From: CAISIP01 sp038326025
GTDB lineage: Bacteria; Pseudomonadota; Gammaproteobacteria; Burkholderiales; Burkholderiaceae_C
Length of the DNA: 64,000 nt
Direction of reading: 5' to 3'
Assembly: GCA_038326025.1 (NCBI GenBank)
Contig: JBBQJP010000006.1
Location: forward strand, 1 to 64,000
The notes under the pieces were generated by a model. It saw only the letters and a program-made list of their open reading frames with translations, did not search any database and was not told the DNA's origin. This document shows positions 1 through 8,685 of the stretch, piece after piece. Numbering within the stretch: the stretch's first letter is position 1; each line of letters starts with the position of its first letter. A program made the translations under genes and the position numbers.

Positions 1-122
1 CGTCAAGGCCCATGCCATGCATCGCTGCCTGGCCCCACCGACAACGCGTGTGATTGCCGGTCTGCTGCAAAGTTGGGCGCAGCGCTTAGACTGCGCGCTC
101 ACACACGGAGACGGACGAATCG

Positions 123-1307
123 ATGGAGCAAACCTGGCGCCAAATAGCCTGGTTGTACGCACTGGGCGTACTGGCCGCAGCACAACTCGGAAAAATGTCG
201 GCCTTGGCGCCTTTGATCGCCAGCGAACTGGCCATCGGACTCACCATGGCCGGTGTGCTGATTTCGCTGCTGGAGATCGGCGGTGCCACGCTTGGATTTG
301 TCGCCGGACTGCTGGTCGACCGGTTGGGTGTCGCGCGCGTACTAATCGGCGGTGTCGGCCTGATCGTGGCCGGGAACCTCGGCGAGAGTCTGTCGCCGTC
401 GGTGGCCGCTCTGATCACATGGCGCGTATGCGAGGGTGCCGGTTACCTCAGCGTCGTGATCGCGGCGCCGCTGCTGATCTTTCGCACTGCGCCACCCCAC
501 AATCGCACCGTGGCACTGGCCTTGTGGAGCAGCTTCGTGCCGGTTGGCTTCGCATTGGGTGCCATGGGTTCGGGACTCGTCGCCGACCTGCTCTCCTGGC
601 GTGCCGCCACGCTGGCCTGGGCCTTCATCGGCGGCCTGATGGCACTGCTGTCCGGCCGCATGACATTTGCACCGTCTCCCAGCGGGGCCACCCACCGCCT
701 GGTGTTGCCGGGCCGACGCATCTGGACGCTGACACTGGCCTTCGGCTGTTGGGCCAGCTTTGCGGTGGGCATCATCGCCTTGTTGCCCAGTTTCCTGGTC
801 GAGCAGGCCGGCGCCAGCGCACGTGTGGCGGGACTGGTCGGCGGCGTGTCGGCCTTCATAGCGGTGCTGGGCGTGGCACTGTCCGCCTGGTTGCGCCACC
901 ATGGCGCGCGCACCGGCGTGTGGATGACGGTTTCCATCATATTGCCGGCTGTGATGTTGTTCGGGGTATTCAACGACAACGCCGGCATCTTGCAGGTTGC
1001 CATTCTGATGCTGGTACTCAACACCATCTCCGGCATTTATTCGGGCTTGGCATTTGCGTTGTTGCCGGTGCTGGCGCAGTCCGATGGCGAGATGGCGGTG
1101 GCCAACGGCCTGACCTTGCAGTTGGGCGCCACAGGCTCATTGCTGGGTCCGCCACTGTTCGCCGCCTGCGTCGAGCAATGGGGCTGGAGCGGCGCCGCCA
1201 CCGCTGGCGCTGTATTGTCAACTTTGTGTCTGCTGTTGATGCAGGGCGCCCGGCCGGCGACACTGGCTCCTGTTCACGGCAAACCGATGCAGATGAACCC
1301 CCACTAG
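123..1307 (+). CDS. MFS transporter
   Basis: This encodes a 394-residue, very hydrophobic protein with about twelve predicted membrane segments, the usual size and layout of a major facilitator superfamily permease in the inner membrane. The start is the ATG at 123, with GGAGAC lying about ten bases upstream. The early loop after the second helix reads LVDRLGVARVLIGG, which fits the MFS motif-A region. The reductive-dehalogenase-like gene starts only 26 bp after the stop, so the two are probably one operon and the permease may import or export a related small organic compound. The substrate cannot be told from the sequence. Confidence 0.85.
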   Translation: MEQTWRQIAWLYALGVLAAAQLGKMSALAPLIASELAIGLTMAGVLISLLEIGGATLGFVAGLLVDRLGVARVLIGGVGLIVAGNLGESLSPSVAALITWRVCEGAGYLSVVIAAPLLIFRTAPPHNRTVALALWSSFVPVGFALGAMGSGLVADLLSWRAATLAWAFIGGLMALLSGRMTFAPSPSGATHRLVLPGRRIWTLTLAFGCWASFAVGIIALLPSFLVEQAGASARVAGLVGGVSAFIAVLGVALSAWLRHHGARTGVWMTVSIILPAVMLFGVFNDNAGILQVAILMLVLNTISGIYSGLAFALLPVLAQSDGEMAVANGLTLQLGATGSLLGPPLFAACVEQWGWSGAATAGAVLSTLCLLLMQGARPATLAPVHGKPMQMNPH

Positions 1308-1333
1308 CCTGCTGACGAGGAGACCGCCGCGCC

Positions 1334-2323
1334 ATGGCCCGATCGAACCCCTTGCGCCCGTTCACGCCCGACCCGGCCCAGATGGCGCTGCGGCCAGAGA
1401 TCTCTGGCAACCGCATCAACGGTCTGGGCGAAACCGCGCCACGGCCGGCGCGCGTGGTGTATTGGGCGCCCGATCCCGACGCGATCGCGCACGGCGCGAT
1501 GCAGCGCTGGTTTTACCAGGTCGACCCGGACAATCCCGACATTGCCAAGGCTCGGGTCGATCGGGCTCGAACCCTGCAGCCCGGGCTTGCCGACCTGCAA
1601 GGCGCACCGGTGCAGCGTACGCCGCAGGTTTGGACCCAGGCCCTGAAAGACTTTGGCGCCAAAGCCGATGTCGACATGGTGGGCGTGGCCGCGATGGACC
1701 CGGCCTGGGTCTACCAGGATCAGCAGGTGACACAGTCACGGGTCATCATGCTGGCTTTTGCGCACGACTACGACCAGATTGCCACCGCACCCGCGTCGAC
1801 CGCCGGAGCCGAGGTGGTGCGCCAATATGGGCGCGCCGGAGCGGCCGCCAAAACCGTGGCCGGTTGGTTGCGCCAGCAGGGCTGGGACGCCGAACCCGTC
1901 ACCGGACCGATGGCCGGCAAGATCCTGCTGATTCCGCCCGCGCTGGCCTGCGGTATCGGCGAACTGGGCAAACACGGCTCGTTGATCAAGGCCGAGTTCG
2001 GCGCCTCGTTCCGTCTCGCAGCCGTACTCACCGACGCGCCGCTGGCGCTCACCGCGCCGCGCAGCTTCGGTGTCGACGACTTCTGCCGCCATTGCCGCGT
2101 CTGCGAGAACGCCTGCCCACCCGAGGCACTCGGCCCCGACAAGCTACTGGTGCGTGGCGAGCAGAAATGGTATGTGGATTTCGACCGCTGCCTGCCCTAC
2201 TTCAACCAGAACCACGGCTGCGCCATCTGTATTGCAGTTTGCCCCTGGAGCCGCCCCGGCGCGGGTCTGAATCTGGCCGAAAAATGGGCACGGCGCCGTG
2301 CGCGGGACACAGCCGCTGACTGA
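1334..2323 (+). CDS. Reductive-dehalogenase-like corrinoid/4Fe-4S protein
   Basis: This is a 329-residue protein with two ferredoxin-type cluster motifs near the C-terminus. The first is CRHCRVCENACP at about residue 250 (CxxCxxCxxxCP). The second contains CAICIAVCPW near residue 300 together with an upstream Cys. The stretch GIGELGKHGSLIKAEFG followed by a TDAPLA element matches the corrinoid-binding region shared by reductive dehalogenases and epoxyqueuosine reductase QueG. No Tat signal is visible, so it should be cytoplasmic and not a respiratory RdhA. It probably belongs to the non-respiratory RdhA-like group, but the reaction and any halogenated substrate are inference. It follows the MFS gene closely. 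Confidence 0.75.
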   Translation: MARSNPLRPFTPDPAQMALRPEISGNRINGLGETAPRPARVVYWAPDPDAIAHGAMQRWFYQVDPDNPDIAKARVDRARTLQPGLADLQGAPVQRTPQVWTQALKDFGAKADVDMVGVAAMDPAWVYQDQQVTQSRVIMLAFAHDYDQIATAPASTAGAEVVRQYGRAGAAAKTVAGWLRQQGWDAEPVTGPMAGKILLIPPALACGIGELGKHGSLIKAEFGASFRLAAVLTDAPLALTAPRSFGVDDFCRHCRVCENACPPEALGPDKLLVRGEQKWYVDFDRCLPYFNQNHGCAICIAVCPWSRPGAGLNLAEKWARRRARDTAAD

Positions 2324-2364
2324 CTGACCGACATAGCTACGTGGCGCCGGACAGCCGCATGGGG

Positions 2365-3030
2365 TCATGGACAGGCGTTGAGCCGTTGTGAGGCCGCCTG
2401 GTACGACGCTGGCAAATCGATGTTGCGATTGGCCATCACGATACCGTCCTGCAGATTGCGGGTCAGCGGCGCCAGCGTGGCATCAATCTGCTCGCGCAAA
2501 CCGGCCTGCGCCTCGGCCATCGACGCGAAATGGAACGGCCGCGCCAGCGCATCGCGCAATACCGGTTCGAGCAGCCGTGCGCCCGCACGCAAATGGGTAC
2601 GCCACACTGCCACATGTTCCTGTTCGTGCGCCTCGACGATCGCGCGTCGGCAAGGCTGGGTCAGTTCACGCGCCAGGTAGACCGTCAGGTCTTGCAGCCC
2701 GACCGTCACCGTCAACGACGGGACCACACAGATAGCGCCATCAGGACCTGTCAGCGCGGTCGACCGCAAGGCGTAAGCCATGCGGGCCTGCGCGTAGGTG
2801 AGGCCGTAGACCGAATGGTTGGCGCCACCGCTACTCTGCGACAAGTTGCGCAACTGTTCGCGGCTGCGTGTGTCGTCGCGCGTAATGGGCCTGTCTTCGA
2901 AAATGACAGTGACCCGGGCCTGGATCGACAAGGCCTCGCAGCGCTGCGCGTAATTGGCATCGGCCGCCCGAGCCTGCGCCAAAAAAATGGCGCTAGCGGC
3001 GACAAACGCAAGTGCATGAAAAATGGACAC
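2365..3030 (-). CDS. Secreted DUF922-like zinc metalloprotease
   Basis: The product is about 221 residues. It starts with a hydrophobic signal-peptide-like segment ending in AQARAADA and is therefore probably periplasmic. It contains HEQEH near residue 135, a textbook HExxH zinc-binding motif, in a context that resembles the DUF922 family of predicted secreted zinc proteases. The reading frame stays open upstream to 3309, but that part overlaps the divergent enolase gene. The GTG at 3030 places the signal peptide at the N-terminus, so I prefer it, although no clear ribosome binding site supports it. The substrate is unknown. Confidence 0.65.
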   Translation of the reverse strand: MSIFHALAFVAASAIFLAQARAADANYAQRCEALSIQARVTVIFEDRPITRDDTRSREQLRNLSQSSGGANHSVYGLTYAQARMAYALRSTALTGPDGAICVVPSLTVTVGLQDLTVYLARELTQPCRRAIVEAHEQEHVAVWRTHLRAGARLLEPVLRDALARPFHFASMAEAQAGLREQIDATLAPLTRNLQDGIVMANRNIDLPASYQAASQRLNACP

Positions 3031-3232
3031 GGTGGGTGGATAGAAAACAAGGGCAGGACCGCGCGCGCAAGCCCGGAACCCGGAACTATAGCCCGCCGAT
3101 TGCGCACCGGTGAGACCTCGGCTCGTACATGGCTTGTCCAAGGCAGACTGACTTAGACTGGTATTACCGCGTCGCAATGAAGGCCCGTTGAGCCACTGCC
3201 TCGCCCGCGCCCTAAACAACCCGAACACAGCT

Positions 3233-4330
3233 ATGAAAATCACCCACATCGAGATTATCGAAGCGGTCGTGCCGTTCACCGACGGCGGCGCCGCCGGCAC
3301 CGGCATCATGACAACGCGCTGGAATACGCTGGAGGCGGTGTTCGTGCGCTTGCAGACCGATACCGGCCTGGTCGGCTGGGGCGAGTGTTTTGCCTATTCG
3401 TGCCGAAGCGCGGTGGCGGCTTCGGCACGCGACATGGTTGCGCCATTGCTGCTGGGCCGCGACTTGCCGACGACGCCCGAAGCGCTGACACTCGAGGTGC
3501 AACAGCGCCTGCACCTGTTCGGGCGCTACGGCGTCACGATGTTCGCCATTTCCGGTTTCGACATCGCGTTGTGGGACATCGCGGCCAAGTCCCAAGGCCT
3601 GCCGCTGCACGCCCTGCTCGGCCCCTCACTGCGCACAGAGGTTGATGCTTACGCCAGCCTGGTGCGGTATGCCGATGAAGCGCTGGTGCACAAACACTGC
3701 CGCCAGGCGCTGGCCCAGGGGTACCGCGCGATCAAGCTGCATGAGGTCGACCCGGCCGTGATGCGGGCGGCGCGCGCTGCCTGCGGGCCCGACATCGGCA
3801 TCTCGGTCGATGTCAACTGCGCCTGGACGCCCGCGCAGGCGCAGGAGATGTTGGCAGTACTGCAGGAGATAGGCGCCACCTGGCTGGAAGAGCCGATTTT
3901 CCCGCCTGAAGACATCCGCAATCAGGCAAAGCTGAACCGCCAGTTCCCGCTGGGCGCCGGCGAGAACGCCTGCACGCGGCATGAATTCGCCCGCATCATC
4001 GGAGCCGGCGCCGTAACCTATTTGCAGCCGTCAGTGACCAAGGTCGGCGGGGTGACCGAATTTTTGGCGGTGGCGAATATGGCTGCGGCCCATTGCCTGG
4101 CCGTCATGCCGCACTCACCCTACTTCGGGGTGGGCTACTTCACCACCTTGCAACTGATGGCCGGTTTGCAAGGGGCGCCGCTGCTGGAACATCTCTACGT
4201 GGCCTTGGACGGTGATCTGGCCACAGGTGGAACACCACTGCCCACGGCTGGCAAGATCACCATACCGCAGCGGCCAGGACACGGGTTCGAGCCCGACATG
4301 GCCGCACTCGCGCGATACAGGGTGCGTTGA
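3233..4330 (+). CDS. Mandelate racemase/muconate lactonizing enzyme family protein
   Basis: This is a 365-residue enolase-superfamily enzyme. The N-terminal capping domain starts at MKITHIEIIEAVVPF. The barrel follows with AIKLHEVD (the catalytic Lys strand, here K-x-H and not K-x-K), DVNCAW and EEPIFPPED as metal-ligand strands, GAGENACTRHEF, and PHSPYFG near the end. These residues would hold Mg2+ and abstract an alpha-proton from a carboxylate substrate. I chose the ATG at 3233, where homology begins; an upstream in-frame start at 3188 adds only unconserved residues. The substrate is not evident and the neighbours do not reveal it. Confidence 0.85.
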   Translation: MKITHIEIIEAVVPFTDGGAAGTGIMTTRWNTLEAVFVRLQTDTGLVGWGECFAYSCRSAVAASARDMVAPLLLGRDLPTTPEALTLEVQQRLHLFGRYGVTMFAISGFDIALWDIAAKSQGLPLHALLGPSLRTEVDAYASLVRYADEALVHKHCRQALAQGYRAIKLHEVDPAVMRAARAACGPDIGISVDVNCAWTPAQAQEMLAVLQEIGATWLEEPIFPPEDIRNQAKLNRQFPLGAGENACTRHEFARIIGAGAVTYLQPSVTKVGGVTEFLAVANMAAAHCLAVMPHSPYFGVGYFTTLQLMAGLQGAPLLEHLYVALDGDLATGGTPLPTAGKITIPQRPGHGFEPDMAALARYRVR

Positions 4331-4376
4331 TCCGGCGCCGCTGCGGCCCGGGCGCGCAACCGGCATGCACGGCACA

Positions 4377-5177
4377 CTACAGGCCTAGCTCCGCATCGGT
4401 CGCGTCGTGTTCATACTTGCGCCTGGGCGGCCACGGCCGCTCACGCCAATCCGGCTCGAACGTGAACGACGAGCGGCGGCGGCCGGGCAACAATGCGCCG
4501 TTGCCCGCGCCCTTGGCGTAGTCATAGTAGAGCTTGACGATCTGCTCCTTCGTGACTTGCTTCGCGGCTGGATGCGCGAGGCAGGCCTCGACCCATTGCC
4601 GCACACGGGCGTATGACGGGCCATCGGGCAAGCTGAAATCCTCGTAATAGTCGAGAAACCAGAAACGCATGAAAAACGGCGTGAACACCGTTTCCGCCCA
4701 GCCAAATTCTTCGAACAGGAACGGGCCCGACAGGGCATGCTGCGCCAGGAAATCGTTGATCAGCGCGTACTGTTGCAACATGCCGTCGCGTAGCGCGTCG
4801 CGACGCGCCGCATCCTGGTTCAGCACCCAACCATAACCCTGGTTGGCAAACCCGCCTTCCATCGCCGCCAGCATGTTCTCGACCGCCCGGCGGTAGGGGT
4901 CGCGCTGCGCAACCGGTTGCTGCGGCAATACATCTTCGAGGTAGCGCAGGATGACCATGCTCTCCTTGATGATGCGATCGTCGCCGATCTCCATGATCGG
5001 CAAGGCGGTGGTGCCGCGCGACTTCTTCAACAGCTCTTCCGGGCGCGGACGGGTAATGTCGACGACGCGAAACTCCACCGCCTCGCGCCGTTCCTTGAGC
5101 GCCAGCAGGATTTCCAGCCGCTGGCTGAACGGACAGACGGGTATGTGATGAACAACAGGCCGGGGAAAGTCACTCAT
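4377..5177 (-). CDS. Glutathione S-transferase family protein
   Basis: This is a 266-residue cytosolic GST. The thioredoxin-like N-domain carries CPFSQR at residues 15-20 in the active-site position, followed by ALPIMEIGDDRIIKES, where the cis-Pro and the Glu/Ser pair would bind glutathione. The rest is the helical C-domain with a charged tail. GGAGGTGAG lies just upstream of the ATG at 5177 and is an excellent ribosome binding site. An upstream 64-codon frame (5368-5174) ends in an ATGA overlap with this start, but I could not support it as a gene. The substrate is unknown; such GSTs usually detoxify electrophiles. Confidence 0.85.
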   Translation of the reverse strand: MSDFPRPVVHHIPVCPFSQRLEILLALKERREAVEFRVVDITRPRPEELLKKSRGTTALPIMEIGDDRIIKESMVILRYLEDVLPQQPVAQRDPYRRAVENMLAAMEGGFANQGYGWVLNQDAARRDALRDGMLQQYALINDFLAQHALSGPFLFEEFGWAETVFTPFFMRFWFLDYYEDFSLPDGPSYARVRQWVEACLAHPAAKQVTKEQIVKLYYDYAKGAGNGALLPGRRRSSFTFEPDWRERPWPPRRKYEHDATDAELGL

Positions 5178-5580
5178 TCAATCTCACCTCCATGACGTGC
5201 GGAAAGCCGTATCAACGCTGGCGGATCCGACATCGCCAGCGGCGCCTGCGTCGGTCGGACCACCAAGGTCACAGGAATTTGCCGGTTCTGGCACCACCAT
5301 AACAAAAATTGCGCAGCCGACACAGCCAGGCAAGTCTGGCTGTTCACGTCCACTTTCGCCCCGCACAAGGTGAAAATGGGTGGCCTTTCCCGATCCCTCT
5401 TTGCCGGTTATTTGATCAGAGGACTACTTCAGAACGCCTGGCATGAAGCTGGCGTAGGTAGTCTCTTACAACGCTACGCGGCTTGAACCGGCATACGCTG
5501 CGCCTGCCGTCAGGTCCAATGCAATGGCGGATCCGGAAACCCTTCCTGATCCTGCATCATGCAACTCAAGGAGAGAAACA
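5178..5580. other. Intergenic region, no clear gene
   Basis: About 400 bp separate the GST start from csbD. The only open frame is a 64-codon minus-strand ORF (5368-5174) from a TTG start, which overlaps the GST start by four bases; it has no ribosome binding site and no family I recognise. Near the right end, AAGGAGAG at about 5570 is the csbD ribosome binding site. I see no convincing consensus promoter. Confidence 0.5.
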
Positions 5581-5766
5581 ATGAACAAGGATCAAGTCAA
5601 AGGTGCCTCGAAGGAAGCTGCAGGCAAGGTTCAAGAGAAGGCCGGCGAGCTTTTCAACAGCAAGGAACAGCAGGCCAAGGGCATGGCAAAACAAGTCGAA
5701 GGCAATGTTCAGAAGAACGTTGGCGACGCGAAAGAAGCCTTGAAGGACAAGATCGACAAGGCTTGA
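5581..5766 (+). CDS. CsbD family general stress protein
   Basis: This is a 61-residue, highly charged, Lys/Glu/Ala-rich protein starting MNKDQVKGASKEAAGKVQEK, the typical CsbD signature. It also has the internal segment KGMAKQVEGNVQKNVGDAKE. CsbD proteins are abundant small cytoplasmic proteins induced by stress in many bacteria, and their molecular role is not settled. The ATG at 5581 is preceded by a strong AAGGAGAG ribosome binding site; a longer frame from 5524 has no such signal. The gene is monocistronic, followed after 25 bp by a strong intrinsic terminator. Confidence 0.9.
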   Translation: MNKDQVKGASKEAAGKVQEKAGELFNSKEQQAKGMAKQVEGNVQKNVGDAKEALKDKIDKA

Positions 5767-5791
5767 TGCGGGCTCTGCGCTACATCAGACA

Positions 5792-5811
5792 AGGGCCGCC
5801 ATTGCGGCCCT
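5792..5811 (+). terminator. Rho-independent terminator after csbD
   Basis: A perfect 8-bp stem, AGGGCCGC with GCGGCCCT, encloses a 4-base loop (CATT). It is followed at once by a T-rich run, TTCTTGTTTTT. This is a clear intrinsic terminator for the csbD transcript. Confidence 0.88.
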
Positions 5812-5877
5812 TCTTGTTTTTCACGCGTAGCGGGCGTCCTGCCTCTACTCGAAATGTGGCAGCCCGACAATCGACGC

Positions 5878-6651
5878 ATGCCCCATGCCGTCTCCCTCCT
5901 TCGCGCCAGCCGACTCGCGCACAGCACGAAACCCTTTCTGGCCCGAGGCGGAATCAAGCGCGTACGTTGCGACGGCTGCCGATTGGTGCCTAGTCACTGC
6001 ATGTGTGCCCAGCGCCCTGTCGTCGTTACCCGCGCAGGGATATGCCTGCTGATGGCGGATATCGAGCCGCTCAAGCCCAGCAACACCGGCTGGTTGGTGG
6101 CCGACGTGGTGCCAGACACTTTCGCCTTCGGTTGGGCACGCACCGAAACGGATCCCGCACTTCTGACCCTGTTGCGCGATCCGCAATGGCAGGCCTATGT
6201 GGTGTTTCCGGGGGAATACGCAGCGTCCGAGCGGGTCGTCCGCATGGTTCAACACCCTGCTACCACTGGCGCTGCAACGGACAAGCGCCCGCTGTTCATA
6301 CTTTTGGACGGCACCTGGTCTGAGGCCCGCAAGATGTTCAGCAAAAGCCCATACTTGGCCACATTGCCCGTGCTCAGTCTGCAGCCAGACGGAAAATCGG
6401 AATACAAGTTACGAAGATCGCGCCGCGACGATCACTACTGCACCAGTGAGGTGGCTGCGATATGCCTCGCCCTGGCTGGTGAAGACGTCGCGGGGCAAAC
6501 GCTGGCGGCCTATCTGGACGTGTTCACGCACCACTATCTGCAAGCCAGGAGTCAGCTGCCCGTCGCGTGGGACGGCCCCGCGCACCAGAGGTTACGCAAG
6601 GCCGCCAGATTGGTGCCGCCAAGTGCTGCAACACAAGGCCTGGAAAACTGA
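5878..6651 (+). CDS. tapT: tRNA-uridine aminocarboxypropyltransferase (DTW domain)
   Basis: This is a DTW-domain protein of about 257 residues. Near the N-terminus, CDGCRLVPSHCMC has the expected cysteine cluster that binds zinc. The core motif LLDGTWSEARKM carries the Asp-x-Thr-Trp signature that names the family. E. coli TapT (YfiP) of this family transfers the 3-amino-3-carboxypropyl group from S-adenosylmethionine to U47 of tRNA, giving acp3U. The start at 5878 (MPHAVSLLRAS) fits the usual N-terminus; an in-frame ATG at 5854 adds eight residues. It stands alone between csbD and a minus-strand gene. Confidence 0.85.
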   Translation: MPHAVSLLRASRLAHSTKPFLARGGIKRVRCDGCRLVPSHCMCAQRPVVVTRAGICLLMADIEPLKPSNTGWLVADVVPDTFAFGWARTETDPALLTLLRDPQWQAYVVFPGEYAASERVVRMVQHPATTGAATDKRPLFILLDGTWSEARKMFSKSPYLATLPVLSLQPDGKSEYKLRRSRRDDHYCTSEVAAICLALAGEDVAGQTLAAYLDVFTHHYLQARSQLPVAWDGPAHQRLRKAARLVPPSAATQGLEN

Positions 6652-6667
6652 AAACCGCCTGCGCGAA

Positions 6668-7468
6668 TCAGCCGCCTGGCTTGCGTTGACTAGAATCGTT
6701 TGCGTGCTGCAGCAACACCTTGGCTGCTTCAATTCGCAGGGCCAGCGCAACGGTATCGTCGTTCATGACCCGCAGCAGAAACTGCGCTGGATCTGCGCTC
6801 GCAGGAGCGACCGTTGGTCTGACTTGCGCGCTGGGTTCGCCGACGCTTGCCGCGGCCGCAACCGTCGAAATCCGCGTTTGTGGGGTGGTCCCGAGCTTGG
6901 CGCGTGCGGCCTCGAACGCAGGCAAGGTCATCACCTCGATGCTGCGCAACAAGGTCGCCTGCCCTTCTTCATTAGGTGGAATGTCCAGCCACGGTGATTC
7001 TGCAAAAATCGGCACCAGGTCCGGCGCCAGGAATGCCGACCAGTTCTCGCTGTTGGTTTGCTGCGCCGGTACCCGCGGGGCATGCAGATCCTGGCGCAGT
7101 TTTGACGCGTGCGCAGCTGGCATCAATCGAACGCGGCTGGATTCAATATCAGACAGATAGCGCTGCCGCAAACCCTCCAAAAAGGCATGCGCCTGCGCAA
7201 TCGAAACCGGCTCTGCGAGCGAGAACCAGAGCTGAAGTCCATCGATACCGGAGACCGCAATGGCAGGGGCAGGAATTTCAAGTTCAACCTGTACCCCGTG
7301 CCAGACCTTGGACAAGGCCTCCCAGTTCGCCGGGCGCGTCAGCTCCATCACCATGGCACGCACGTTGTCCAAAGTGTCAATCAGGGCCGCGCTATGCACG
7401 TCGGCTTCAACGCGATCCAGTGGTCTGGGGAGATACAGGCGATCGAGCTCAATTTGCAATCGGTTCAT
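6668..7468 (-). CDS. Conserved hypothetical protein
   Basis: This encodes 266 residues with no signal peptide or membrane segment. I do not recognise the family with certainty. The central segment GIDGLQLWFSLAEPVS followed by a helix and ESSRVRLMPAAH resembles the G-LHLW-x-hydrophobic core of archaeo-eukaryotic primase-type domains, but the catalytic DxD and other motifs are not evident, so this is only a hint. The C-terminal 70 residues are Ala-rich and end in a short helical segment. It converges with tapT (17-bp gap). Confidence 0.6.
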   Translation of the reverse strand: MNRLQIELDRLYLPRPLDRVEADVHSAALIDTLDNVRAMVMELTRPANWEALSKVWHGVQVELEIPAPAIAVSGIDGLQLWFSLAEPVSIAQAHAFLEGLRQRYLSDIESSRVRLMPAAHASKLRQDLHAPRVPAQQTNSENWSAFLAPDLVPIFAESPWLDIPPNEEGQATLLRSIEVMTLPAFEAARAKLGTTPQTRISTVAAAASVGEPSAQVRPTVAPASADPAQFLLRVMNDDTVALALRIEAAKVLLQHANDSSQRKPGG

Positions 7469-7686
7469 GGTGGTGCTGATGGGTGGGGGTCAGATGGTGC
7501 GAATCCATTGACCGGATCGACTGCCCCGATTGTGGGGGCTGTCTGCAAGTTATCTTTAGCAGACTTTTGAAACTTGTCCACGGTGGCGGGAGTATCGGGC
7601 GACGAACGACGACGCACACGGCGCGCAGGCATAAACAGTTACGTCAATCGCAATGTCGCGTGCCAACTGCGGGCATACGCTGGTCT

Positions 7687-8619
7687 TCAACCGCATGCGG
7701 CCACAATGCCGCTGCTAGCGGGATACTTGCTGAGAAACGGCGACGCTGACGAACCGATTCTCTCGGCTTGCGTGAGCCATGGCGCATGCCCACCTTGGAC
7801 GATGTGAAGCTCTGAACGGGGTATGGCTTCGGCCACGCGACGGGCCACATCGATCGATCCCATAGGGTCGTCATCCCCCCAGATGAGCTGCGTCGGTTGG
7901 CAAATGTGAGCGAGCTCACTCCTGGGCAGTGCCATATCGGGACGTGCGCCACGCATGCGGACCATGATGTTGAGGGTAGAGAGGAAGGTGTGCTCGAAGT
8001 GAGGCAAACGCTCGGTCGCGACGAGCAGGTCGGCCAGTTCGGGAACGAGCGGATGCTGGTGGACCATTTTCGAGAGCTGCTCGACCTGCTTGTGCGACGG
8101 CGGCTGCAGCTTCATCAGCAGGCGTGCCAATGGCGGTACCGACATCAGCCGCATGGGCAGCGGCGCCGAGGTGCCCAGGACAGTGGCCGGACAGCCGATG
8201 TGCACCATGGCGCTCACGCGATTCGGCATGTCGAGCGCCAGCCAAATCGCCCACCGGGAGCCCAATGAGTTGGCAATAAATGCCGCTTGATCGAGACCGA
8301 GCGCGTCCAGTGTTTCGCACAAGAACTGCACCGCGTTCGCGCGATAGTGGCGCGTCGGATCCCCGACCGTGTCCGTGAGCCCGAATCCCGGGAGATCAAC
8401 CGCGTACAACCTGAATCCGCTGAGGTGTGCCATCAACGGCGCCCACATGGCAGCCGGGGTACCGATCCCGTTGATCATCACCACCGGAGGTCCGTCGCCA
8501 ACGACCAGAACCTGGGCGCGACCGGTGATGCTCGGGAGGTCGACAAAGCGTGCTTTTGCATCGACGCCGTAGCGGGCCAGCATGCGACGTTGGGCGTTGG
8601 TAAAAGCGTCGACAGACAT
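7687..8619 (-). CDS. Alpha/beta hydrolase
   Basis: This is a hydrolase of about 310 residues. It has an oxyanion-loop region VMINGIGTPAAMW, a nucleophile elbow AFIANSLGSRW (Ser in N-S-L-G, with Ala replacing the first Gly of GxSxG), an acid strand LIWGDDDPMG, and a C-terminal His in VQGGHAPW. The start at 8619 (MSVDAFTNAQRRM) fits the family; the frame is open to 8697 but that part lies in the divergent promoter. It is transcribed divergently from a TetR gene, and the intergenic DNA has a near-consensus promoter for this gene overlapped by two operator-like palindromes. It is therefore probably repressed by that TetR. The ester or lactone substrate is unknown. Confidence 0.82.
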   Translation of the reverse strand: MSVDAFTNAQRRMLARYGVDAKARFVDLPSITGRAQVLVVGDGPPVVMINGIGTPAAMWAPLMAHLSGFRLYAVDLPGFGLTDTVGDPTRHYRANAVQFLCETLDALGLDQAAFIANSLGSRWAIWLALDMPNRVSAMVHIGCPATVLGTSAPLPMRLMSVPPLARLLMKLQPPSHKQVEQLSKMVHQHPLVPELADLLVATERLPHFEHTFLSTLNIMVRMRGARPDMALPRSELAHICQPTQLIWGDDDPMGSIDVARRVAEAIPRSELHIVQGGHAPWLTQAERIGSSASPFLSKYPASSGIVAACG

Positions 8620-8638
8620 CTTGATCTCCAGACTGGGC

Positions 8639-8653
8639 TTTACAATGTGTAAA
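8639..8653. promoter_or_regulatory. Operator-like palindrome 1 of the TetR/hydrolase pair
   Basis: TTTACA-ATG-TGTAAA is a perfect 6-bp inverted repeat around a 3-base centre. It lies where transcription of the hydrolase would begin, just downstream of the predicted -10 box. A second, imperfect copy lies 32 bp away at 8671-8685. The spacing and position suggest TetR binding; this is inference. Confidence 0.6.
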
Positions 8654-8656
8654 CTC

Positions 8657-8685
8657 ACCATAAAGCGAGGTTTACACTTTGTCAA
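8657..8685 (-). promoter_or_regulatory. Sigma70 promoter for the hydrolase
   Basis: On the minus strand, TTGACA (8685-8680) is a perfect -35 box. It is followed by a 17-base spacer and TATGGT (8662-8657) as a 4-of-6 -10 box. Transcription would start near 8650, inside palindrome 1. Confidence 0.6.
8671..8685. promoter_or_regulatory. Operator-like palindrome 2 of the TetR/hydrolase pair
   Basis: TTTACA-CTT-TGTCAA repeats the arrangement of palindrome 1 with one mismatch between the arms. It covers the -35 box of the hydrolase promoter and the TTG start codon of tetR, so a bound repressor would block both. Confidence 0.5.

Noticed and set aside
1..122. Possible gene end upstream of the MFS gene
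   Set aside because: No frame with family-like sequence could be made out; I see only the ribosome binding site of the MFS gene.
5174..5368. 64-codon minus-strand frame ending in an ATGA overlap with the GST gene
   Set aside because: It has a TTG start, no ribosome binding site and no recognised family. The overlap may be chance because GGAGGTGAGATTGAATGA mostly serves the GST start.
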